The notes under the pieces were generated by a model. It ran no database searches, was not told the DNA's origin, and saw only the letters and a program-made list of their open reading frames with translations. This document shows positions 47,315-59,300 of a DNA stretch of 64,000 nucleotides, piece after piece. Each line of letters starts with the position of its first letter. Position 1 is the first letter of the stretch. A program made the position numbers and the translations under genes. Source of the DNA: Hippasteria phrygiana (lineage: Eukaryota; Echinodermata; Asteroidea; Valvatida; Goniasteridae); NCBI GenBank assembly GCA_037893225.1, contig JAZGUH010000756.1:193501-257500 (forward strand), given 5' to 3'.

Positions 47315-50300
47315 ATGGAGAATTGCGTAGACTTGAAGTTTCCTGAAATTCCAATGGTACGCGAAGAAGAAATACCGGTGAGTAAAACTAAAAGAGTATT
47401 ACATAATTAAAAACTGGGCCCTAAATCATGGTGATAATTTTGTTTAATGCACCTAGCCTATTAATTGTTTGTCCCAATCGGGCAGGCGGGGGGGGGGGGT
47501 ACCCCTAGAACTATGGTGTCCGTTATATACCGTCTGCATGCATTGCCTGTCGTCGGACACGCGGCAGTTGCCTGCTGTACCGCGCTTCAAATTTTCGATG
47601 AATAATCATGACTTGACCGACCCACGGCCCCCCCCCCGCAAAACAGGAGCTTCGTGTGTGCGGCTTCCTCGATGGTGTGTGTGTGTGATCGCTTCGGAAC
47701 GACTGCAGATTTTTGTCATTTTTTTTCCGCAAATTGGACCCGTTTCAGGCGAAAATTGACTTGGCGCAAGCAAGGTGAGGATGTAAATGCGGCATATTAT
47801 TATTTTTGGGGGCAGCCATGAAGTAATTCACGGCGAAAAATGTAGAAACGTGTTGCATGGGAATGACGTTCTTATTCTTGCTGTACTAGCCTATGGGAAA
47901 AATCGGCGTCTTCCTATGGGGTTCCTGTCGGAACCCCATAGTTCTAGGGGTAGGGGGGGGGGGGGGGGGGTGGGAACAATTGATAGATGCATTGTGTTTA
48001 CGGCGATTGTGTCGTGTAGGGCCCTGTTCCTAACCTAAGTCTGGGAACAAAAATCCACTAGAACTGCCAAACTTGTTAGAGATGTTGAGCGCAATTTTTT
48101 CAGTTAAAGTATGCGAGCGCAAATTTTAAATTAGCGCTTCGGACAACAACTAGGGCACGATATCTGATACGAACTACATGGTAGACATGAATTTTACATC
48201 GGCGTCAGACGCATGGCGGCCGTTCCATAATCGGTAGTAGGCATGTTGACGATTTTGACGAGTTGATCTGTAGATACCGTTGTACCACTCACGAAACAGT
48301 CACCGGCATATCAGATTGTCGCGCGGTGGTGCCTGCGGGCGCTGCGCATCAGGGTGACATCATGCAAGGTTGAGGGGTCACAATTTGAACTCTAAGACAG
48401 CGAAAAGGAATGTTCTGAGCTGCGGGTGTCTCTGGAAATTAAACGGCGTATCTAGTATTTTGGTGGCCGTTGTAAGGGTGAATTCTGATGTTTTTGTTGG
48501 GATTTTAGACGTATTTAATTAATGAATAGAAAATCGCCGTACACGGACTTGGACCCTACTATCGCCAGATCATGTCCAAATGTTAAAAAGGCGATAAAGG
48601 GTCCCAGTTACTCGGACTACCGCGCGTGCAAGTACTGAGAAAAAGAAAGTCAGTTCACTTTGTTTTTGCACGTAAGATCTGCCGTACCTACTCCTGCTGG
48701 TATGTGTATGTACGAATACACACATTTATTCTTGCGGTGGGGGTGTTGCTGCTTGAAGTATTGGCACACTCCAAAACTAGACTAGATTCAGTTTGTGTAC
48801 AAAGTACAATGTATGTGATGTGTGTACTGTATCGCGAAGCCAGATACAGTTTGTATAACCGTTTACCCGGTGTGTGTACGTGATTCAGTATGATCGCCGA
48901 CGTGTTGTGCAGCGAGATTTTATGAACACCGATTGGGCTGGCATGACATGTGTGTAAAAACAAATGAAATGAAGGATTGTAGTGGCTGTGTTTTTTGCAA
49001 AAAGAGCACGACGGCCAAGCCTTTGGGACAAGATTTTTTGTGGGGCACCTCGGCCACAAAACAAACTTATAAATAAAGCCTAGACACAACACCACGCGCT
49101 CTATATCATGTTAAGCCTGGTTTCCATAGTCGTTATAATCGCCGACAGCGTCGCCGAATAGTCCCTGATGCAACGCCGATAAATGGAAACTTTCGCAACA
49201 TGGACGGCGACAGTCGGCAAAAATCAATCAAGTTTAACTTTGCCGACTGTTGCCATCGCGTCGTGAGAGTAGGCCCATTCAAATACACATACTGGCATGC
49301 CGTGCATTCAACGATGTCTCTCACCACTTGAGTGCCACAAATTGGACCCATTTTATCCTTTGACCAAGAAATATGAGCATAAATGTATAAAGTAAAATAG
49401 CTGCCCGTAATTGAAATCTATCGAAATGAAATATCAGTTCAGCTTTCAGAAAAGTGTGAAGTACCAACAAACGCCATTTCAGTGAGACATTTTCAAGCAT
49501 TCGGACGCCATTTTGTTGAAATTTTTCAGCCGAATGACGTCCAGAACCGTCTCTACCCGGACGTCTGCGACTTGTCATCTTGCATGCTGTCGGCGTTCAT
49601 TGCGATTATATGGAAACCAGGCTTTACGCGACGCCAAGCTTACAGCCAGCAATGTCGCGTATCGTACCCCTGTGCCCGGCCACGCAGCTGTTGTTGATGC
49701 TGATTCGATTTGACCAATCAGAATTTTAGTCCCGATTTGGAAATGAAATGACGTCACGATCAACTCCGATTGGCTGGGGTGTGGCATTGCATAAATTTGC
49801 TTGTGAAGACTGAAGATCTGTCAGACGTTCGACAGGAGAGGGCTCCGGGGAGAACGGGTGATACTCGGACTACGGAATGGAACGTTATAATAGTCATACA
49901 AAACAAGATGCAGTTGCGTCAAATTTTGAATCCAATAACGGTTTACAGAACAAAAGCTTGTTGTATGTGACGTCATTGCAATGGTCTAACTATCACATGT
50001 ATTAGTGACTTTTATTAAGAATATTGTGAGCTAGGCATATAATTACCTTGTCCGAAAAAGCTGTCTTTTACCTCATTAACGAAACACGGCGTCCTTTCCG
50101 GGCAAACTCATCAACGACTTTGTCAGGATGTTGGAGTAGATCCTGTGTCATGTCGTGTTCGATTGCGAGGCATATAGATGGGTCAGTCGGCTGTTGCCCA
50201 TGGTAGCACGCAGATGTCTTCACTTATTTTATTGTGGAGAAACTTCTCTCCGCTGTTGCTGATGTAACATGGATGGTACATACCAGTTGGAAGAAGCAGA

Positions 50301-53300
50301 GTACATGTAGGTCAGGGAATGCTGATTTCAGATTATACAACCGTTCCATGGTTTCCTCCGTCGAACTTGGTGCATCTGTTGAAAACATTTGACCTGCCAC
50401 AGCTACCTGATGCTCAAGGTTATTGGGGTTTATGTTGATTTGTTGGAAAACTTTGCAATCTGTCAGCAAGTCGAAGAAAGCGATCTGATTCTGGATTGGC
50501 TGGGTTGCATGCAATGCAGGCCTGGATAACATCATTGTTCTGAACAAAACGCCGGTGCATTTCTGACGACATCCTGTCAATGATTTCATACATACTACGA
50601 CGGTAGATTGGTGGAGAATTCTGTCCAGCACCAGCTTCTTATGTCATTCCTACAGATTCCGTGACCAGGAAGTCTTCCAGGCGACGTGGTGGGGCCCTTG
50701 CTCTTGGTCTTGTAGTTTCATCTTGCATCTTGATACCAGCATTTTCGGCCATGGTTTTGGAAATGTTCATCATTTTCCCAAAAGCCTCGCCACATCTCAT
50801 CTTCTCAATCTTTCCATCTCCAACAGCGCCAGAATTTCCAGAAAATGTCTGCAATTTGTATTCTGTTTTTGATCTGTTTCTTGAGTCTCCCTGTGACCCC
50901 AAAGAGCAATTGTCTGCTGTGCACACAACATGGCAACCCTGGCTAGCATAGAGACTGCTTTTCGATTTTGTGTTGTTTGTTTTTGCCTCGTATCCTCAAG
51001 CATAGTATGCACTCCCTGAGATGACTGGGTTTGCTTCCACGCACACCACGAAGCCATGGCATTGATATGACCTTTACTCTCGCTGTGCTTCTTGACTTTG
51101 GTGTCTATCTTCTTCCAGTTGGAAAAACCCTTTGCAGTAAATACATCTTCAACACTGGCGTGGCCTGAGTGAGATGGAAAAATGCGGCTTGGAGTATTTT
51201 ATGAATGGGTACATGCTGTAAAACTTCGCCTCTGTGATCCAACCTTTGAAGATGGAAAGTGAGCAAGCCATGGCTGGGCTGGTTCTCCATCATCCAAAGT
51301 GTTCAAATCAGTTGGTTTCGATCTATCCTTCTGTGTCTCCTTGGGTAAAGCATCTTCCGTGTCCATAGGATTCTACAGGTATTAAAAAGGAAACGCGAAT
51401 AACGTTCACCATCACTAATACACTTACAAAAAGTTACGGATGCTTATATACAGCACCCATTTCGTTCTATTAAGTTGGATCGTACCATTATTTAAATAAC
51501 GTAAACAGATAAACCGAAATAATACTACATATAAATTGGCAACAGTTAGGCAATTCCCGTATAAACCGAAATCCACGGGGAATATTTAATTTATATCGTC
51601 ACTCAAAATAATCATTGACTTAAAAACGTCATGTTGTCTAACTAAAAAAGTGCACACAAATTAAGCACTAACTTAACAGTGCGCGATTCGAAACGGCTAT
51701 GGGTGATTCGGCTGGGGGCGAGTCGGCAAGGAAGTGAGTCGAGAGGGGGGGGGGGGTGTGGGTTTGTAAGGGGGAGAGTCGGTAAGGGGGAGAGTCGGTA
51801 AGGGGGAGAGTCGGTAAGGGGGAGAGTCGGTAAGGGGGAGAGTCGGTAAGGGGGAGAGTCGGTAAGGGGGAGAGTCGGTAAGGGGGAGAGTCGGTAAGGG
51901 GGAGAGTCGGTAAGGGGGAGAGTCGGTAAGGGGGAGAGTCGGTAAGGGGGAGAGTCGGTAAGGGGGAGAGTGGACCTGACATCTCCATGATTATTATTGT
52001 TGGTAACTAATTAGTTACCAACAATAACAGCAATACACAAATGATACACATGTAGGTCATGTTGTTATAGAAAAGCTTCTAATTACAGACCAGACTGATT
52101 TAAAAACCTTCCATAGCCTGATCCCCTTCTATTATTTATACATGTACATTGTACCTCTTCTTCTGCATCATCATCATTAGTCTTGGTTCCAAGACGTTCT
52201 TAGCGCGGTGCGACGTACAGCACGAATGGCAGCGCCCTCTAGCCACACACAAACACACGCCAAGGCCAAATCGCTAAGAACGTCTTGGGCATTTCGCAAC
52301 GGAGCGCGCGCGACCTGCTCATGCATAATTTAACAGGCGGGTCAAATGAATAATCGCGCTTGCGCACTGGAGGAAACTCATGTTTAAGTAATAACTACTG
52401 TTAACGTTCTGAGCAGAGTGATTCTGGACGGGCAAACAGGATTGAGAAATCTTCGGATTGTTCCAAAATGTGATCTGGAATATCAGACGTTATATCTGCC
52501 GACTTCAGTCCCAGATGTTCAGCACGATGTAACTGATCAACGGCCAGGGCTTTCAATGGCACGACGACAATAACCAGCGCTTTCTCCTGTTTACCTTCGG
52601 TTACTTCGTTCAAGAAATCTAAGACCAATGGAGCAGCTTGAAAAATTTCACTCTTGCCAAATCCCGTTGGTAAATTAACAAACAAATCATGGCCATGTAC
52701 AAATTGATTAATGGCACTGATCTGATGACTTTTTAGCTTTCCAAAGCCCAGTTTGTTTGCTGTAAAATCGATCGCTTGGTCCACGCAGTCAGACATTTTT
52801 TCCAACAAACAACGAATGGCTTGGTACTGCGCTGCACGTTCATACGTACATGTATGTACACGTAAACCCCACGTGAGTACAGAAACTAGACTAGTGAGTG
52901 TTGGCTATTTACATGCGATAATGCTACGTCACACGCGCATGCAAATGCCACACAGTTCTGCTCGCGATTTCGCGAGCAGAACTTGCAAAATTCCCAAGAC
53001 GTGTTAGCGATTTGGGCGTGGCGTGTGTGTGTGTAGCGAATGGGCGCTGTCGGCCGCTATACGTCGCACCGCTAAGAACGTCTTGGAACCAAGACTACAT
53101 CATCATCTGCAGATGTGGAGGTAGATGGCCTGTCATCACTCTCTGTTACTGCATGTTTCTTAAGAAAAAAAGTCAAATTTCATCTGATTTCTTGGCGTAG
53201 CCGTTTTGTCTGGTGTGATGTACTGATTTTATCCCGTGAATACGTACACGCCCGCATCGTCTTCAGTTCCAAACTGAGATTGGTTTCATGTTCATGTATT

Positions 53301-56300
53301 ACAAAACAAAGCGGCCGGAAGCGCCGGTTGAAACCGCAAATTCCATGCACCACGCTTGTCCAACGTGAAATATTAAATGGGTCGTAAAACATTTAACCGT
53401 ACACGCATCATATCTGGGTTAAGACTATATTGCTCATAGTGACCCTGCAAAATGATCATGCACTATTCATTAAATTCTTTTGTTAATTATTTAAAAAATG
53501 CAGATCCAGTATTTTCCAGTTTTTTGTTTTTGTTTTTTGTTTTTTTCCAATTTTTTTTTTGTTTATCCCAGCATGAGACATTCACAAATATGCATGCAAC
53601 TCACAGTGAGGATAGTGTAGAAAGTTATCCTGCCAAACTCTTGGGGCTAAAACATTACAGCACAGCAAAATATTGTGTTAATTTTGATAGTGAACTAAGG
53701 AAACTGGCAGCAGCAGAATTTGAACCCGCAGCCTTTGAAATACCATACCGGTGCTCTACCAATAAATTACATGTACATTATTGTACCTACATGTAGTCAG
53801 TTTCCCTTGTGGTTTGTTTGATGAATTATTAATTTAAAAGTCGTATCCTTATTGAGTGATCCCCAAAATGTCACTTCCCAGGTTGTATCGTAAAATTGGG
53901 GCATGGTCCCTGGCTATAGGGTTATGACTTCTGACTGGTGCCCTCCGAACAAAGACACCGATAATTTGGGACACAGCCAACATACATGTAGGGCAAGATA
54001 GCTCAGTTGGTACATTGTAGAGCACTGGTACGGTATTCTGGAGGTCCCAGGTTCAAATCCCACTCCTGCCAGTTTTCTTTGTTCACTTTGAAAATGTATT
54101 TGAGTTACCTAGACGCAGTTTCCCTTGTGGTTTGTTTGATGCTAAAATATTGTCCTATGTGCAAAGTACGTATACATGTACTTCATTTTGTGTACAACTA
54201 AGTCCCTTTTATTTACTTTGGTTGGCAGGACTGGGTGTACAGTGCGAGGAGGGAAATGCAGGTACAGTATATTTCAGTGCACTGATGTGTAATAATAATA
54301 ATTAGGATGACAGTGTAAGGACTATGACCCGACCTTTATTACAGGTCTACATGTACATGTACATGCTTTGATGTATCCTTCAAAAGCCTCCAACACTATG
54401 AACATCTAATCCCTTAAATTCCCATTAAAAGTCCACTTTGCTGTGAAATTAATCCCTAAGGGATGTTTCACAGATATTTACCTGGGGCTTATAGCACTAA
54501 TCCTGTAAGGTTTTTTTCACGTTTTTTTAATGACCCTGTCCACTGAGGATTATCATTGGTCATACATAACGGTGAATATAAAATCTCTATTGTAAACATT
54601 CTAAATACTCTGGCCTAAGGAGGGCCAGGCAGCAGACTTGCCAAGCTCAACCACAAGATTATAATACCAGAGTTTTCATGGATTCCACTACACAATCTGG
54701 CACTAGTGGCTGAAGTCACCAGATTTTCATGGACGGCTAAACAAAGGACTTTTCTAAGGGTGTTTTCACGGACTCCTAATCTCCCATAATATGTTGAAAA
54801 AACCTTGAAAATGTTGGTTCACGGTAAATCAAGGGAAAAGTGGCTCTTTAACGAATTTTTAAGGGATAAAGATGTTCATAAAAATCACCTCACATAAATA
54901 AATTACAATGCATGTAATCTACATGTATAACATGTAGATTACATGCATATTGTAATTTTTTTATGTGAGGTCTAGAAATTGGGATAATTTCTCACGAATC
55001 TGTTGAAGAATTATCCTGTTTTGAGCTGGGCCCAGGAAAACTGTAAGGGTGGTAGGATTAGTCAGTTGTAAATGTGGCCAACCCCACCACCCCTGATTGT
55101 AGCCCTAGACCTAGAGTTACTTTTTGTTCATTACTGTAATGTAGGTTTAAGTACTGTGTGAAATATGGCAATCCTACTTTACTCCTCCAAAAACAAAAAC
55201 ACCAAATACCCATTCAACCTCGATCCTCCGAAATCACCCAGCGGTGAATCGGATGTGACCTTAATCCTCCCAAATCACCGGCCATTTCAAAATCCATTCA
55301 GCCTCAATCCCCCAGAAATCCTCAAAAACTGCCGGCTTGATTTCGGAGGATTTGAGCCAGGTTAGACGAAGAGGGGAGGTACAACGAATGGGAACTGACA
55401 AGCAGCAAAGTCTTAAAAATAGCGAAGTAGCAAACCGGTCATAAAGGAAAAACGTTTGTATTCCCAAAAGTTATTTAAAAAATGGAATGGTGGTTATCTG
55501 TATTTTAGTGATATTATTGGTACGTCCCGTTATTTTCTTTCACAGGAAATAGTTCCCGGTTTATTCCTTGGACCCTATGCAGCTGCAACAAAAAGCCAAG
55601 TAAGTCATAGATGTCCTCGTTGATCAAGGAGGGATTCATTGGCAGGATCTGTTGTGCTACACTATCTCAAATTGTGTAGGTGACCTAGGCATTCAGTTGA
55701 TATTCGTGAGTAGATCAGGTGGTGGGTTGGGGGTTACAAGCCTAAAGTGCTATTTTCACAGAAGGGAGGGGAGGGCAGGGCACTCCAACGCCCTCCAAAA
55801 TAAATAAATAAATAATTAATAATAATAATACTAATATAATAATGACAGCAGTAGTAATCAGCAGTAGCAGAAACTTTTACTTGGCCAGCCATTAGGCCTA
55901 GTTCATGTTCTTGGTAGCATTGAAATGGCACTATCAACATTAGAAAAGTCATACCATAATTTTCCCCACCCCACCCCATTTTCTGATTATTTTCTGTAAG
56001 GAAAGATTTTCAGGGTAACCTGTTAAGAACATTTTCATTGGATCTGTGATTTTGGCACCCTCCGTCCACCCCCACCCCACCCCCACCTCCACCTGCCCAC
56101 CCCCACCTCCACCTGCCCACCCCTAAACCCCCCCCCCCCCCCCCCAAAAAAAAAAAAAAAAAAAAAAGAAACACACACAAACAACAGAAGTTGCTCTGAA
56201 TTTGCCAGTGTTCTTTATTTATTTATTTATTTATTTTTATATATTTATTTATTTAGTATTTGGCATTCAACCGGGATAGCCCATGAAAGTAATTTGACAT

Positions 56301-59300
56301 ATTTCCAGTGGGGTCCCGTGATAAAAGATGAGGAAGGAAGTTACAGTTGTAGACGTGGAAGGAAAACCACAGAGAATAATTTTGGAGAAAACCCACGGAA
56401 TCAGGTAGGGACTGAAAACCCAATCCACATGTGTTGGCCCCATCTGGGATTCGAACCGGGGTCACAGTGGTGGAAGGCGAGGAACGTACCATTACACCAA
56501 CCTGATTCCTCATTTTGATGTTGTCTTCCCAATGCATTCATCCACATACATGTACATTGTACCCGTCACATCTCATCCGTTTGTACATGTTTTCATTTCA
56601 ATCCCCAGCTGCAAGTCTTGTTGGACCACGGCATCACACACATTGTCTGCATTCGGCAAGACATTGAGGCACAGTTCATCAAGCCCAACTTTCCCGAACA
56701 CTTTGAGTGAGTGGTGGTGATGTTTGCAGCTTATTAATAACTACAATAATTTGCATCGGACCGGCTCAAAGCAGATCTCATCTTCTGTTTTTTTTTAGGA
56801 CCACCTCTTGGACTAAGCATTCATAAATGTGACATGGTACAACAAAATGAGTGAAAAGTCACACTGTGGCATTCTCTGTAACAAACAGAATCAAGTTTGT
56901 CACTGAGAAGTTGATTTTGGAATTTTAACATTTTTACATTTGAAAAGCCTGTTGATCAATCTCGAAATATATTTGGGGGCATTTTTCTTTTTTGAACTCA
57001 TGTTAAAACGTGCAAAATTCACTAACTTTTAGCTCAGCAGTAAACCATGTGGCAAATCTCTTTTTGAGTTTATGGCGTCCTGAAAAGAATCGGGGGAAAC
57101 TCGACTCCGCAAATATTTATCTTATTGCTAACTTCACCATTCGAACCTTCAAATCTTAATTTTGAGCTCCGTTGTCTTGAAACAGGTTATAGCAGAGCCT
57201 AGGAATGAGCCGCAGAAATGCACAATACATCAAATGAAGCTTATCGCATGTACTTTCAGGAAATACCATAATCGCAATTTTCTGCATTCGCTACTTTCCA
57301 GCCGTTTCATGGAGCTAGGTCACAAGTACGGAAGTAGCGTGCTGTATCTGACCAATACCTGTCTTCAGTTTCCACAGCATGAAACAGCAAGAAAAACTCT
57401 TCAGCTTATAATCAAACATGTCAACTTTAACCCTCCCTCTCTCGGTGCCAAGATGGAGTCAATTACCCTATCTATCAAACCTATCGAGTGACGGGTTGTA
57501 ACACACAAGCTATAAGAGAGGAAGGGGGTTGTTTTTTGATAGATTGTGATAGTTATAATAGTACATGTACATGTAGGAGGGTTAATCAATGTAAAAATGC
57601 TACGTTGGCTGCTATTCATTGTCAGTACATGTAACTGTGTCCAAAGCTGAGAACTAGGGAAGATGGAAAGATAGTCCATGATGAATTCTATGTAAAGCAG
57701 AGTTGTAGTCGAGTCCCTGCAAGTCCTTTCACAAGTACTTTCGCAAGCTCAGTCAGAAGTCCTTTCATAAAGCCGGTCACAAGTAATTCTGGATGAACAA
57801 TGACAAAGGAATGCCTTTGTCAAAGCTCATTTGAATAGCTTGTGATTGTGATTAGGACTGGAGGGCTTGTGATGGACGTGCAGGGACTTGCAGGGACTTG
57901 TGATGGACTCGACTACATCTCTGATGTAAAGGTACATTTGTACCATTTGTTTTTCCTTTGTCCACAGGTATTTGGTTCTAAATGTTGCAGACAGTTCAAA
58001 TGAGAACATCATATCACACTTTCCAAAGGTATAGTAAACAGGTCATTAATCTCATCATCGGGATGTATCCTGGTGCCAAAAACCTTTTGTTGTCCTATAG
58101 CTACAAAATTAGCCTAACATTTCGACCTGTAGTGTACACGATTAGTTATTCCTCCAATATTTTTTTACTGAATTATTATGAAATACCTTACTAGACTGTA
58201 AGTTAATAGTTGTCTCAATCATCCTGTGAAATGATGGCACCAGGTGTGCTGTCGTTTTCAAGAAAAGTGGAAATTTATATCGTTTTTCAACGATTGTGCG
58301 GCCGAACAATCGTTGAAAAACTGCCCTCTATTGACCTAATGTAGTTAATCTGTGTTGTGTCTAAAATGGGTTAACAATTCGAAAACGGGGCGCAAGCGTA
58401 GTGTACCGAAGTGGCGCGCTGTATTATTACCAGTGCATGTATAGTGGATCTTAGACGTTCCGCTCGGCCCTCGGCTTCTGTGTGTACATGTTATGTGACC
58501 AATTGAAAACGATCCCATTTACAAAAATTTGGCTTATTTTACAAGAGGGCGCTCGTTTTTTTGGGCCATCCAAGATCGCAGAAATTTGAACTGGTCAGTG
58601 AAACGATATTTCCTATAAAATACTAACTCCCAAATCCGCCCATTTCTGAAAATTGCAACAATGACCAATCTTGTACACTACCTTTAAGCAATTAAGTTCT
58701 TTCTCAAAGGCAAATGCCTTTGATAAGAACTTGCTAAAGTTAATGACACAGCTAATTTTATTGATTTTTTTATATATATTTCCAGTCAATCCAATCAGTT
58801 AGCAGTTTAATTCATTTTCATGCTCCTAAACCTATGATATCCCAGGCTCTGTGGATGTTGAAAGTCAACGTAGTGTTAAGTACAAGACTTAAAACCCAGC
58901 ACCATACTGCACAAGCGGTACCCAAGGTTATATCACACATCTTCAGATCCTGCACCTGGGATATCCCAGGCTGTGTGTTAGTGATCTTAAAGAACGTGGG
59001 ATCATGTTTTTTTCATTCTATTTACGCCGATTGTTAAATTTTCTTCAATTTTTCATGTGTATTGCAATTAAAGTACAGTGGTGTGCAAAATTTTTCGAAC
59101 ACTTGGCATATTTTAGGTACTTTAGTTGTTTGTGATCAAATGGCAATCAATATACCAATGTACATTCAAATGAAACCCTCTGGAATGAACTTCAGAAGAC
59201 TTGGAACAGCATTAGTGTAGAAACTCTCAGGAAATATATAGACACTATGCCCGAAAGATGTGCCGCAGTGATTGCTGCCAAGGGTGGACACACCAAATAT

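Larger units (their letters stand above)
50068..53190 (-). pseudogene. Decayed hAT (TTF-zinc-finger type) transposase, interrupted
   Basis: Scattered minus-strand pieces in the right order: TFFLKKHAVTESDDRPSTST and an acidic DDDDAEEE run (~53165-52155), interrupted by the element at 52178-53097. Then MDTEDALPKETQKDRSKP to PAQPWLAHFPSSKVGSQRRS (51366-51240), GFSNWKKIDTKVKKHSESKG (~51130-51070, TTF finger), AMLCAQQTIALWGHRETQ (~50940) and RHFLEILALL (~50850). The C-terminal dimerisation part is TSATAERSFSTIK (50224-50270) and ICLAIEHDMTQDLLQHPDKV...RRVSLMR ending at 50068. At least four frame changes are present, and most of the catalytic middle between ~50850 and ~50800 is deleted. The stretch 51400-52140 (with the 16-bp minisatellite) would be an intron or later insertion. 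It lies in STYX intron 1, opposite strand. Confidence 0.8.

Noticed and set aside
51668..51988. Pro/Leu/Thr/Ser-rich minus frame (SPLPTLPLTD repeats)
   Set aside because: Translation of the 16-bp minisatellite.
53991..54072. Functional tRNA gene
   Set aside because: A- and B-box-like words are present, but the stem pairing is poor, the head is longer than a tRNA, and it continues into a tail shared with other copies; it is a SINE.
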